Below are positions 1-8,776 of a stretch of DNA of 64,000 nucleotides, in pieces (within the stretch, counting starts at the first letter, position 1; each line of letters starts with the position of its first letter). A program made the position numbers and the translations under genes. The stretch is from OPU3-GD-OMZ sp964515235 (GTDB taxonomy: Bacteria > Pseudomonadota > Gammaproteobacteria > Methylococcales > Methylomonadaceae). The stretch covers positions 1-64,000 of the forward strand of contig CAZEVO010000008.1 of NCBI GenBank assembly GCA_964515235.1, in the 5' to 3' direction. The notes beneath the pieces are model-generated. The model made no database searches. It saw only the letters and a program-made list of their open reading frames with translations, and was not told where the DNA came from.

Positions 1-386
1 GCAATTTTACGAACGAGATGCTCCTCATAAATATCTAATTCACCATCAGAAAAAGCAACGTCCCACAATAATTTTACCAACATTATTTTTTGTTCTTGGG
101 AAAATCCACTATTAATCAAAGAGGTAAACTGATAATAATCGGTCGCCGCTATTCTTTGCTCCGCTGCTAATTCCATCAAGGTATTTGCTGCATCATCTGA
201 AAGCTCAAAATATTCCTTAATACGGCAGAGAATTACCGCGTTTTCTTCGGGACGCACCGCATCATCCATATGCATCATTTCTATCAATAATGCCGCACAC
301 GCCAAGTGCAAATCAGCATCCGTGATTTGCACTGATTCATGCGGCGCTATATGTTGATTAAAAAAGGACTTAATTTGATTTAACAT
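1..386 (-). CDS. TerB-family (tellurite resistance B-like) protein, 3' end cut by window edge
   Basis: I translated this stretch by hand: an open minus-strand frame starts with ATG at 386 (MLNQIKSFFNQ) and runs off the left edge without a stop, giving about 128 residues. The all-helical content, the acidic stretch MHMDDAVRPEE and the later FSDGELDIYEEHLVRKI segment match the TerB/DjlA-N-like fold, in which paired acidic loops are thought to bind metal ions. Members are small cytoplasmic proteins of unclear function; despite the family name, most have no shown role in tellurite resistance. It lies downstream of a GNAT gene on the same strand with a 76-base gap. The C-terminus is not visible, so a longer fusion cannot be excluded. 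Confidence 0.75.
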   Translation of the reverse strand, partial: MLNQIKSFFNQHIAPHESVQITDADLHLACAALLIEMMHMDDAVRPEENAVILCRIKEYFELSDDAANTLMELAAEQRIAATDYYQFTSLINSGFSQEQKIMLVKLLWDVAFSDGELDIYEEHLVRKI

Positions 387-462
387 GTTAATAACCCATC
401 GTTCAAATTCGATAAAAATAGTGGACTCACAGTACAACAGCACTGCACACAAACCTTTCCTT

Positions 463-945
463 CTAACTCAGAACCTTTTCCAGAAAAACAGCTTCTCCTA
501 AAATGGGATCAAGTTGATAGCCTCTAAATCCCGCTTTGCGATAAACAGAACACGCTGTCTTATTCCCAGATAAAACTTCTAATGTTAATTTACAATATCC
601 ACGCTCTATTGCTACTTGTTCTACGCTTTCAAGTAACTGAATCGCCAAACCTTGGCCTCTAAAATCAGGGTGTACAACAAGATCATGAATGTTGAATAAT
701 GGTTTACATTGAAATGTTGAAAAGCCTTCAAAAGCCGTAATTAACCCAACCGGCATTTCATCTAGATAAGCCAAGACACTTAAAATATCTTCCCGTTTCG
801 CTAGTTTTTCAATCAGATTCAGTTTGCTGTATTCAGATAATCCTTGGCCTCCACCCATGGGGTCAAGCGCATAGCAATCTAATAAGTCTATGAACGTAGA
901 TCCATGTTGTACATTCTCAAAATCAACAATGACCAATTGCAACAT
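463..945 (-). CDS. GNAT family N-acetyltransferase
   Basis: A 160-residue single-domain GCN5-related acetyltransferase. The acetyl-CoA pyrophosphate loop is visible as R96-G-Q-G-L-A101, following the beta-strand NIHDLVVHPDF, and the family's C-terminal N128...A131...Y135...GF140 motif is present. Such enzymes transfer acetyl from acetyl-CoA to an amine; the substrate cannot be told from sequence. The stop of the upstream membrane-protein gene is only 3 bases from this start, and that gene follows trpS, so the three are probably co-transcribed. Being next to a tRNA synthetase does not by itself show an RNA or aminoacyl substrate. Confidence 0.85.
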   Translation of the reverse strand: MLQLVIVDFENVQHGSTFIDLLDCYALDPMGGGQGLSEYSKLNLIEKLAKREDILSVLAYLDEMPVGLITAFEGFSTFQCKPLFNIHDLVVHPDFRGQGLAIQLLESVEQVAIERGYCKLTLEVLSGNKTACSVYRKAGFRGYQLDPILGEAVFLEKVLS

Positions 946-948
946 CAG

Positions 949-1668
949 TTATGAATATGACCGGTTTATATCAGCAAAAGAGACGTACAATAATACACCA
1001 ATAAAAATATAAATAAGCGGAGTTAAGAACGGGCTAATTCCCGTTGCAACAATAGCTAAGAAAAACGAAAAAGCCAGTTGTTTTTGACAAACTGTATGAA
1101 AATCTTGTGTCATCGTTTTACCACGATACTTTGCCTGAGACCAGTTTAGACCCTGACAAACCATCAGAGGATAACTAAACCAACTAGCAAATGACGTTAA
1201 CATCAAAATAAGAAAAATCAACGTCACAATCGCTGCGCGATACAACCACCCTGAATATTCACGTATCCCTTGGTCCACGATATTTTGGTCAAATAACTGC
1301 CAATCAAAGAAAAAGGATACGATTTTCTCAGGTTCACCGCTATAGATATTAAAAATAACCCTAAAAACAAACCAACATAACATCAACATAATTGCCATTG
1401 AAAACGCCGTCGGCACATGAGTTCGCATCATGTCCGTCAAGGTGTTTTTTGTCTCCTCAGACTGCTTTTCACTCACATAATCGGCAATAGAAACCGTCAT
1501 CAAAAAACTAAAGGCTGATAACACAATTCCCAGTGCCAATGAAATTCGCCCAACGGACAAAAGCACACAAACCCAGAGGAAATAATTTAGCCAAACTACC
1601 GGATGACTCAGTAATAATTTTAAACTGTCCTGAACCCAGTTCAAGAAAGTAATCTCAGATTTTGTCAT
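949..1668 (-). CDS. uncharacterised multipass inner-membrane protein
   Basis: A 239-residue protein with hydrophobic segments at about residues 23-41, 42-61, 88-107, 142-165 and a long one at 197-230 that can hold two helices. Short charged loops separate them (for example the KQSEETKN stretch near 67-75). No signal peptide or catalytic motif is recognisable and I cannot assign a family with confidence; it resembles the loosely defined DUF-type membrane proteins of gammaproteobacteria that look like permease remnants. It sits 2 bases after trpS and 3 bases before a GNAT gene on the same strand, so it is likely in an operon with them. Confidence 0.6.
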   Translation of the reverse strand: MTKSEITFLNWVQDSLKLLLSHPVVWLNYFLWVCVLLSVGRISLALGIVLSAFSFLMTVSIADYVSEKQSEETKNTLTDMMRTHVPTAFSMAIMLMLCWFVFRVIFNIYSGEPEKIVSFFFDWQLFDQNIVDQGIREYSGWLYRAAIVTLIFLILMLTSFASWFSYPLMVCQGLNWSQAKYRGKTMTQDFHTVCQKQLAFSFFLAIVATGISPFLTPLIYIFIGVLLYVSFADINRSYS

Positions 1669-1670
1669 CT

Positions 1671-2687
1671 TTAGAAAGATCTAATTTTCTGTATCCCTAC
1701 AGAGGCGCGAATCTCCTCCATAAAAGGGACGCTGACTTCCCGTGCTCTTACTGCACCTTCTGTAAGCGCCTGTTCTATTACATCGGGAGACTTAATCAAT
1801 TCATCATAGCGCTCTCTAGCAGGCGCAATCTGATCGTTAATATATTCGAACAGATGTTTTTTCATTTCACCCCAGGCAATCCCTTCCGCGTAACGTACCC
1901 GCATCTCTTCAAGTTCAGAATCCGTCGCAAAAGCCTGATAGATACTAAATAAAGTACAGCTATCTGGGTCTTTAGGCTCGCCTGGCTCCAAAGAATTAGT
2001 TTTAATCTTATTTATCAATTTACGAAACTTCTTTTCCGGTGCAAACAATGGAATCGTATTATTATAGCTTTTGCTCATCTTACGACCATCTAACCCAGAT
2101 AGTGTGGCAGCATTGTCTTCGACTACAGCCTCGGGTAAAACAAAGTGCTCACCAAAGATATGATTAAAACGACCGGCAATATCCCGCGCCATCTCAATAT
2201 GTTGAATTTGATCTTTACCGACCGGAACTTTATGAGCATTAAACATTAAAATATCTGCCGCCATTAAGACAGGATAACTAAAAAGTCCCATCGTTATCCC
2301 TTTATCAGGGTCAGCCCCCCCTTCTTGCTCATTTTCATCCACCGATGCCTTATAGGCATGTGCTCTGTTCATTAATCCTTTCGATGTCACGCATGTCAAC
2401 ATCCAAGTTAATTCAAGGATTTCTGGAACGTCTGACTGACGATAGAAAATCGCATTTGAGGTATCAAGACCTAAAGCCATCCAAGTGGCAGCAATTTCCA
2501 AGCTCGACTGCCGAACTCGTTCCGGTTCATGACATTTAATCAATGCATGATAATCTGCTAAGAAATAATAAGGCATCACCTGGGCATCATTACTTGCAGT
2601 AATTGCAGGCCTTATTGCTCCGACATAATTACCAAGATGCGGTGTTCCTGTTGTCGTAATCCCGGTTAGAACGGTTTGTTTACTCAT
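1671..2687 (-). CDS. trpS: tryptophanyl-tRNA synthetase
   Basis: Class Ic aminoacyl-tRNA synthetase that charges tRNA-Trp with tryptophan using ATP. The HIGH-equivalent signature is TPHLGNYVG (residues 15-23) and the second ATP-binding loop is KMSKS at 203-207. The frame is open to an upstream ATG at 2765, but the 26 extra residues are unlike the family; the ATG at 2687 gives 338 residues and the usual MSKQTVLTG opening, so I chose it. First gene of a probable operon with a membrane protein and a GNAT gene. No trp-codon leader peptide is evident upstream. Confidence 0.95.
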   Translation of the reverse strand: MSKQTVLTGITTTGTPHLGNYVGAIRPAITASNDAQVMPYYFLADYHALIKCHEPERVRQSSLEIAATWMALGLDTSNAIFYRQSDVPEILELTWMLTCVTSKGLMNRAHAYKASVDENEQEGGADPDKGITMGLFSYPVLMAADILMFNAHKVPVGKDQIQHIEMARDIAGRFNHIFGEHFVLPEAVVEDNAATLSGLDGRKMSKSYNNTIPLFAPEKKFRKLINKIKTNSLEPGEPKDPDSCTLFSIYQAFATDSELEEMRVRYAEGIAWGEMKKHLFEYINDQIAPARERYDELIKSPDVIEQALTEGAVRAREVSVPFMEEIRASVGIQKIRSF

Positions 2688-2963
2688 GGGTTTATCCAAT
2701 ATTAATACTAGCCTCGCGGCTAACTGATAAGTAGATGACTCTGTTAATGACAGCATCCGATACATAGGGCGTGTTCGACAATTATTAGAACTAGCCTCAT
2801 TTAGCAGGTTAATATGCCATAGTATGCTCTGAATAGCTAGATTACCCAGCCACTCTACTGATAGAAAAGATCATCAAACGCAAAATATTTTTTTATAGTA
2901 AAATTAAAAATCGCTAGAACGATTATAAGCCTGCCCTTTATTAACCACTCAGCCCACTAACCC

Positions 2964-3245
2964 ATGCCCTTATTCTTTAAAAAACCATCTACTGCCATCC
3001 CGCTCTCCTATCGTTTCGTTGACTCTAACCAATATCATCAAGCGCTCTGCACAATGCAGAATGATAATAAGTTAATTTTCAGAACAGAATCCGCCATTGA
3101 AACCGGTTGGGTCATAGAGGCTACCTTAAGTCCCCAACAATCACCTGATGTTTCTTTTACTGCCTTAATCGAAGTGGAATCAAGCACACGTATAAACCGC
3201 AAATATTTTGAAATTAATGCTATGATCAGCACCATTAAGGCGTAA
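2964..3245 (+). CDS. small uncharacterised protein upstream of queD
   Basis: A 93-residue protein that I do not recognise. It has no transmembrane segment or signal peptide; alternating hydrophobic and polar residues (ATLSPQ, SFTALIEVES, YFEINAMIS) suggest a small beta-rich domain, reminiscent in size of PilZ barrels but lacking the RxxxR and DxSxxG motifs. No strong Shine-Dalgarno sequence precedes the ATG. It ends 44 bases before queD on the same strand and may be its first operon partner. The reverse-strand frame 3038-3256 overlaps it, but the plus-strand frame fits the direction of the neighbours better. Confidence 0.45.
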   Translation: MPLFFKKPSTAIPLSYRFVDSNQYHQALCTMQNDNKLIFRTESAIETGWVIEATLSPQQSPDVSFTALIEVESSTRINRKYFEINAMISTIKA

Positions 3246-3289
3246 AAAAACCTCAACCTCTTCGCTCAAAATCAACAGTTAACTGATTT

Positions 3290-3694
3290 ATGTATTCAAT
3301 TACTAAAGAAATCTATTTCTGCTACGGTCACCGATTAATGCACCACGAGGGTAAATGCCGGCACCTTCATGGCCATAGTGTAAAAGCAGCCATTACTGTT
3401 ACCGCCCAAGAACTCAATAGACAGGGAATGGTCTGTGATTTTTCAGATATAAAAGCCAGTGCCAACACCTTTATAGAACAGCAATTGGATCATAATTTTC
3501 TAGTTTTTAAAGATGACCCACTCATTCCGTGGCTTAAGCAAAACAACGAACGCTTCATGCCTTTAGATGAACACCCAACCGCCGAAGTTCTTGCTAAAAT
3601 GATCTACCTTTACATGAAAAAACAAGGATTTACCGTGGAAAAAGTAATCCTCTGGGAAACAGATAGCTCCTACGCTTGCTATCGTGAATCCTAA
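3290..3694 (+). CDS. queD: 6-carboxy-5,6,7,8-tetrahydropterin synthase (QueD family)
   Basis: Converts 7,8-dihydroneopterin triphosphate to 6-carboxytetrahydropterin, the second step toward the 7-deazaguanine of queuosine tRNA. The three zinc-binding histidines are H14 (YGHRL) and H27/H29 (HLHGH), with the catalytic cysteine C23 in GKC just before them, and the LDHNFL catalytic aspartate-histidine motif follows. At 134 residues it is close to the usual 118-140. Because PTPS homologues are functionally mixed, a pterin synthase role cannot be fully excluded, but the cysteine spacing favours QueD. The DUF1249 gene starts 2 bases after the stop, so the two are probably translated from one message. 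Confidence 0.88.
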   Translation: MYSITKEIYFCYGHRLMHHEGKCRHLHGHSVKAAITVTAQELNRQGMVCDFSDIKASANTFIEQQLDHNFLVFKDDPLIPWLKQNNERFMPLDEHPTAEVLAKMIYLYMKKQGFTVEKVILWETDSSYACYRES

Positions 3695-3696
3695 CA

Positions 3697-4146
3697 ATGT
3701 CAAAATTAAACCTCATCAATAAATCCTTTTGCTTGGAAAAAATTTGCGAATCTAATTACCAGAAACTACTCAGGTTGATACCCCATATTGGCCAGATCAA
3801 AGAATCTGCAATTGGGCAATCAAATGCTCCCTTAGAGTTACATTTATCAGTCATTGACCGTGCCCCTTACACCTTAACCTTAGAACTCAGCCACTGTTTT
3901 GATCAACACAAAAAACATACCTTCGAACCCGCTGTTAATATCAAGGTTTACTTAGATGCACAAATGGTTGAAGTCATCCGTCACCACGAACGATCCCATG
4001 TGTTTCAAGCTATTAAGAACGCACGGCAATCTGTTGCTATCATGGACTACAAATGGTCTTTAAATTATTTCCTCGGCCAATGGCTCGATCATTGTCTAAA
4101 AAACAACTATCATTTCAAATATCCAGAGCCACTCACCAGCCATTAA
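3697..4146 (+). CDS. DUF1249 (YqiB-like) family protein
   Basis: A 149-residue soluble protein with the features of the gammaproteobacterial YqiB/DUF1249 family: an N-terminal LNLINKSFCLEKICESNYQKL region, a central YTLTLELSHCF strand, and the C-terminal KWSLNYFLGQWLDHCL segment. Function is unknown. In enterobacteria yqiB lies beside nudF and cpdA; here it is downstream of queD, so the context differs and offers no clear hint. It ends 1 base before the stop of the convergent recQ gene. Confidence 0.8.
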   Translation: MSKLNLINKSFCLEKICESNYQKLLRLIPHIGQIKESAIGQSNAPLELHLSVIDRAPYTLTLELSHCFDQHKKHTFEPAVNIKVYLDAQMVEVIRHHERSHVFQAIKNARQSVAIMDYKWSLNYFLGQWLDHCLKNNYHFKYPEPLTSH

Positions 4147-4147
4147 A

Positions 4148-6310
4148 TCAAGCGACCACTTCTTTTTGTAAAGCAGCCTTAACACACCGAATAATACCGT
4201 AACTATAGGCTCCATCTAGAGCATCATAAACACCTCGTAAGGTCTGGCTTTGTCGATCACCGCCTACCTCTATAATTGCTTGTTCAACAACCGTAATTTC
4301 TGGCTTTGACAGAGGAACCACTTCAGTCAGCTCAACTGATCCGATAAGTAACCCTTCAGCCAAGTGTGCATAAACCGTATCCACTGTTATCTGTCTTCTT
4401 TCGGCAATAGATTCGACAGACAATCCTGCCATAAAAAAATCTAATGTAGTTATAACCGTTTCGGTCATCTGCTGATCATATCTAGGCTTAATAAAGCGCT
4501 CAATAACTGCTAAAAACTGATCACCGTATAACGCCAACTTTCGCTCCCCAACACCGGATAACTGCCTGAATTGCTCCTTGTTACTTGGCAACTGATCTTT
4601 CATTTGAACCAATGTGGCATCATGAAAAATCTGATACGGGGGGACTTTTTGTAACGCTGCTATTTCCCAGCGTTTAGCGCGTAAAGCATCCCAAAGCCTT
4701 TTTTCCCGACGACTAGCACCGCCCAGACTTACATGGCTTCCCTTATAACTTTGCTTAGTGACCTGCTCTTTTCGTAAAATCAAGGCTGCTTCACCACGTA
4801 AAACAGACCGGCATTGCTCGGTTAAGTGATAACTTCCATGTCCTTCTAGATCAACTGCTATCAATCCTCTAGCCAAAAGTTGGCGATAAATAGAACGCCA
4901 TTGCCCTCGTGTTCTATCTGCGCCCAACCCAAATACAGTTTCCTTATCATGGCCAAAATGTTTCACCCGATCGTTTACTTTACCTTGAAGTACATCGACT
5001 AGGTACTCTACACCAAAACGTTGTCCGGTTCGATAAATACAAGAAAGGGCTTGTTGCCCGGCAACCGTACCATCCCAAGTTTCAACTGGGTCCAAGCAGG
5101 TATCACAATTATTACAAGAAACGCCCTCACCAGACTCTCCAAAATAGGTCAATAAAACCTGTCGTCGACACGCTATTTGCTCACACAACGCTAACATAGC
5201 ATCCAATTTTTGTCGTTCAACTTGCTTTTGTACATCGCCTAGCGTTAATGACTGACTCACCATTTGCCGCAAGGTAACCACATCTTGCAAACCATAGACC
5301 ATCCAGGCATTTGCGGGCAATCCATCTCTACCTGCACGCCCAGTTTCCTGATAATAAGATTCAATACTTTTAGGTAGGTCAAGATGCGCAACGAACCTTA
5401 CATTAGGCTTATCAATCCCCATACCAAAAGCAATCGTTGCAACCATGACCACCCCTTCCTCACGCAAAAAACGTAATTGATTAGTCTGTCGGTCTTCTGG
5501 TTTCATACCCGCATGATATGGTAAAGCCGTGACTCCCTGATGACTTAACCGGCTTGCTGTGGCCTCAACTTTTTTTCTCGATAAACAATAAACAATACCC
5601 GCATCACCACGGTGCTCTTGCTGAATAAAAGCCAATAGTTGTTCGTAAGGCCGTTGTTTATGCAAAATTCGATAGCGTATATTAGGACGATCAAAACCTG
5701 CCTTAAAAACCTGATCTTTACCTATTGCCAAGCGGCTAATAATTTCCTGCTGCGTTCGCGGATCTGCAGTAGCCGTCAAGGCCATAATCGGCACCTGAGG
5801 AAAATGCTCGGACAACACCGACAATTTCAAATAACTTTCTCGAAAATCATGCCCCCATTGTGAAACACAGTGCGCTTCATCTACTGCAAACAATGAGACC
5901 TTAACCGTCTTAAGAAAAGTCAGAAGTCGCCCTAACACAAGACGCTCCGGAGTAACATACAGCAATTGCAACTCATTTCCTTGTAACGACGATTCTACTG
6001 CCTTCGTTTCTGCTACGGTCTGCATAGAATTTAATGTGGCAGCCTTAACACCAGCCTGATGTAATGCGCTCACCTGATCCTGCATCAGCGCAATTAAAGG
6101 TGAAATAACAACGCCTACACCACCGCTGACTAATGGAGGAATTTGATAACACAATGATTTTCCACCGCCAGTGGGCATTAATACGAGAGAATTTTTACCC
6201 TGCAAGGTATGATCAATAATCGCTTCTTGAAGCCCTCGAAAACTATCGTAGCCAAAAACAGTTTCAAGGACTAATTTCGCCTTATCAAGATAATTTTTAT
6301 TTTCAATCAC
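4148..6310 (-). CDS. recQ: ATP-dependent DNA helicase RecQ with C-terminal extension
   Basis: Superfamily 2, 3'-5' DNA helicase of the RecFOR pathway and stalled-fork processing. Motif 0 glutamine Q28, Walker A GGGKS (48-52), DEAH (144-147) and the TATA motif III (180-183) are present, and motif VI reads QETGRAGRDG (321-330). The RecQ zinc site is C381, C399, C402 and C405, followed by the winged-helix RQC region and an HRDC domain at about 533-607. At 720 residues it is some 110 longer than the E. coli enzyme; the extra tail (620-717) looks like the helix-turn-helix domain often appended to RecQ and WRN relatives, with a SVESIAERRQITVDTVYAHL-type helix pair. Divergent from gshA. Confidence 0.95.
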   Translation of the reverse strand: MIENKNYLDKAKLVLETVFGYDSFRGLQEAIIDHTLQGKNSLVLMPTGGGKSLCYQIPPLVSGGVGVVISPLIALMQDQVSALHQAGVKAATLNSMQTVAETKAVESSLQGNELQLLYVTPERLVLGRLLTFLKTVKVSLFAVDEAHCVSQWGHDFRESYLKLSVLSEHFPQVPIMALTATADPRTQQEIISRLAIGKDQVFKAGFDRPNIRYRILHKQRPYEQLLAFIQQEHRGDAGIVYCLSRKKVEATASRLSHQGVTALPYHAGMKPEDRQTNQLRFLREEGVVMVATIAFGMGIDKPNVRFVAHLDLPKSIESYYQETGRAGRDGLPANAWMVYGLQDVVTLRQMVSQSLTLGDVQKQVERQKLDAMLALCEQIACRRQVLLTYFGESGEGVSCNNCDTCLDPVETWDGTVAGQQALSCIYRTGQRFGVEYLVDVLQGKVNDRVKHFGHDKETVFGLGADRTRGQWRSIYRQLLARGLIAVDLEGHGSYHLTEQCRSVLRGEAALILRKEQVTKQSYKGSHVSLGGASRREKRLWDALRAKRWEIAALQKVPPYQIFHDATLVQMKDQLPSNKEQFRQLSGVGERKLALYGDQFLAVIERFIKPRYDQQMTETVITTLDFFMAGLSVESIAERRQITVDTVYAHLAEGLLIGSVELTEVVPLSKPEITVVEQAIIEVGGDRQSQTLRGVYDALDGAYSYGIIRCVKAALQKEVVA

Positions 6311-6418
6311 ATCAAGGTTTTTCTAATCGGCATTTCAATCTATAATGGCTCGCTATTATAACTGTATTGCAACACATACGGACGAGCCCCACTATTTTTT
6401 CACAAGGATCACGCTATT

Positions 6419-7996
6419 TTGGATACCCTTACGCCGAAACGTTTCAGCCAATTAATCGACGCTGGCCATGAAAAACTTATTATAGGGGGACTCACCGGCA
6501 TTGAAAAAGAAAACCTAAGATTATCGCAAGCGGGCTTTATCGCTCAAACGCCGCACCCTGAACCCTTTGGTGCAGCTCTGACTCACAACTGTATTACAAC
6601 AGATTATTCTGAAGCATTAATGGAGTTAATCACTCCACCTCAGCCTAAAATAACAGAGTCGTTAAATTATCTTAACCAGATTCATCAATTTGTCTACGAC
6701 CACCTTCCAGATGAATTTTTACTAGCCGCCAGTATGCCTTGTGGCATAGATGGTGATCGTAGTATTCCTATCGCTCAATATGGCTCATCTAATATTGGAC
6801 AGATGAAACATATCTATCGACAAGGTCTTGGTCACCGTTACGGACGAACCATGCAGGCGATAGCTGGCATCCACTTCAATTACTCCATCCCCGAACAACT
6901 TTGGCCAGCATTACAAACCTTAACTCAGTCTTCACTCCCCGACCAAGACTTCATTGCTGAACAATATTTTAATCTGATTCGAAATTTCTTAAATCAAGGC
7001 TGGCTACTACTTTATTTATTTGGCGCATCACCAGCCATTTGCAAGAATTTCTTTAAAGACCGTCCTTTAATCGATAATTTTTTTGAACCTTTTGATGATC
7101 ATACGCTTTACCTGCCATACGCGACATCCCTTAGAATGAGTGATATCGGTTATAAAAGTAACAATCAGGCAAGTCTGGAAATTGATTACAATAACTTATT
7201 AGATTATGTGCATAGCTTAACCGCCGCCATTGAAACGCCTTATGCTGATTATAAAAAAATTGGACTTAAAAAGAACGGTGAATATCTACAACTCAACACC
7301 AATATCTTACAAATAGAAAATGAATTTTATAACACGATACGCCCTAAGCAGATTAGTGCATCTGGCGAAAAACCAACCTTAGCGTTACAACGCCGAGGTA
7401 TAAAATACGTAGAAATTCGTTCACTCGATCTTGATATTTTCCAACCTACTGGCATCGAAACCAATACCGCCCATTTTTTAGAAGCCTTTTTACTCACCTG
7501 CTTATTTCAGGAAAGTACGCCATACACTAAAAACCAACAACAGTTGAATAATGAAAACCTATCAACCGTTGCTCATGAAGGTCGTCGTCCTGATTTATTA
7601 TTAAAACAGAACGGCAATAAAATAACCCTTAAAGCATGGGCTCTTAACATTCTTAACAGCATGTCCTCTATTTGTCAGGTCTTGGACCAAGGCACAACAA
7701 ACACCCCTTACCAAAAAGCCTTAAACCAACAAATAAACCGCGTCAACAACCCTGACCTGACTCCATCGGCTCAAATTTTAGCGGATATGCGTAAAACCCA
7801 ACAACCCTTTGCACGATTTGCTATTGCACAATCACGCCGACATGAACATTTCTACCGTAGCCAACAACTTAATCAAGAAGAATCAGAAATGTTCCTTAGA
7901 ATGTCAATTCAATCAAAAAAACGCTTAGTCGAAATTGAAAAAAACGATCATATAAGTTTTGATGATTTTCTGGCACAATATTTCAAACAACAGTAA
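6419..7996 (+). CDS. gshA: glutamate-cysteine ligase
   Basis: ATP-dependent ligation of L-glutamate to L-cysteine, first and rate-limiting step of glutathione synthesis. The 525-residue sequence aligns along its length with the E. coli GshA class: GIEKENLRLS near the start, the ALTHNCITTDYSEALMELIT segment, LAASMPC, and the IHFNYSIP motif. The start is TTG at 6419, chosen because AAGGA lies 10 bases upstream (6404-6408) and the encoded N-terminus begins where the family does; a weak start may limit expression. cysH begins 13 bases after the stop, so cysteine supply and glutathione synthesis appear co-transcribed. Confidence 0.95.
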   Translation: MDTLTPKRFSQLIDAGHEKLIIGGLTGIEKENLRLSQAGFIAQTPHPEPFGAALTHNCITTDYSEALMELITPPQPKITESLNYLNQIHQFVYDHLPDEFLLAASMPCGIDGDRSIPIAQYGSSNIGQMKHIYRQGLGHRYGRTMQAIAGIHFNYSIPEQLWPALQTLTQSSLPDQDFIAEQYFNLIRNFLNQGWLLLYLFGASPAICKNFFKDRPLIDNFFEPFDDHTLYLPYATSLRMSDIGYKSNNQASLEIDYNNLLDYVHSLTAAIETPYADYKKIGLKKNGEYLQLNTNILQIENEFYNTIRPKQISASGEKPTLALQRRGIKYVEIRSLDLDIFQPTGIETNTAHFLEAFLLTCLFQESTPYTKNQQQLNNENLSTVAHEGRRPDLLLKQNGNKITLKAWALNILNSMSSICQVLDQGTTNTPYQKALNQQINRVNNPDLTPSAQILADMRKTQQPFARFAIAQSRRHEHFYRSQQLNQEESEMFLRMSIQSKKRLVEIEKNDHISFDDFLAQYFKQQ

Positions 7997-8009
7997 TTTA
8001 TTAATTGCC

Positions 8010-8732
8010 ATGGTCGAAAACTCACTAAACACATCAGAATTACAATTAGAACTAGCGGACAAATCACCACGTACCATTCTAAAAAAGGCATTCGAGAAAT
8101 TTGATAATATCGCCTTATCATTTAGCGGTGCTGAAGATGTCGTTTTAATTGACATGGCATTGAATATTAAAAAAAATATCCAAGTATTTTCACTGGACAC
8201 TGGCCGTCTACACCCTGAAACTTATCAATTCATAGAACAGGTCCGCAACCATTATCAAATCAATATTGAATTATTAACCCCAGACTACAAAACACTCGAT
8301 CATTTTGTTCAGCAAAAAGGGCTTTTCAGTTTTTTTAATGACGGTCATCAGGAATGTTGTGGCATTAGAAAAGTCCAACCTTTACAGAGAAAACTACAGA
8401 ATCTTGATGCTTGGATAACAGGTCAGCGCATGGATCAAAGTTTGGACACACGGCAAAATTTACCGGCCATACAAGAAGACTCAACCTTCTCAACCGAACA
8501 CCACTCGCTTATTAAATTTAACCCTTTAGCTAAATGGAGTTCCCAACAGGTCTGGGATTATATTGAAGCCTATCAGGTTCCCTTTAATACACTCCATAGT
8601 AAAGGCTTTATCAGTATTGGTTGTGAACCCTGTACACGAAGCATTATTCCTAATCAACACGAACGCAGTGGCCGTTGGTGGTGGGAAACAGACAAAAAAG
8701 AGTGCGGCCTTCATGCCGGCAATCTTAAATAA
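8010..8732 (+). CDS. cysH: adenylyl-sulfate (APS) reductase, iron-sulfur type
   Basis: Reduces activated sulfate to sulfite in assimilatory sulfate reduction. The PP-loop-like nucleotide site is SFSGAEDVVL (37-46). Four cysteines, C116-C117 and C205/C208, form the pattern that binds a [4Fe-4S] cluster, and the catalytic cysteine is C232 in the C-terminal ECGLH motif. PAPS reductases of the E. coli type lack the cluster cysteines, so this enzyme most likely prefers APS. The frame stays open upstream to 7959 inside gshA; the ATG at 8010, 13 bases after the gshA stop, gives a normal 240-residue protein. Confidence 0.92.
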   Translation: MVENSLNTSELQLELADKSPRTILKKAFEKFDNIALSFSGAEDVVLIDMALNIKKNIQVFSLDTGRLHPETYQFIEQVRNHYQINIELLTPDYKTLDHFVQQKGLFSFFNDGHQECCGIRKVQPLQRKLQNLDAWITGQRMDQSLDTRQNLPAIQEDSTFSTEHHSLIKFNPLAKWSSQQVWDYIEAYQVPFNTLHSKGFISIGCEPCTRSIIPNQHERSGRWWWETDKKECGLHAGNLK

Positions 8733-8776
8733 AAAAATTAACTTTTCTACCCATACCTAATCGTTAAATAAAGATC

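Noticed and set aside
2688..2765. N-terminal extension of TrpS from ATG 2765
   Set aside because: The extra 26 residues do not resemble the family, and the ATG at 2687 gives the normal start.
3038..3256. 72-codon minus-strand frame opposite the small gene at 2964
   Set aside because: It lies in a plus-strand run leading into queD, has no ribosome-binding site, and its hydrophobic start looks like the reverse complement of beta-strand codons.
8563..8760. 65-codon plus-strand frame over the 3' end of cysH
   Set aside because: It overlaps the catalytic ECGLH end of cysH in another frame and has no homologue-like features.
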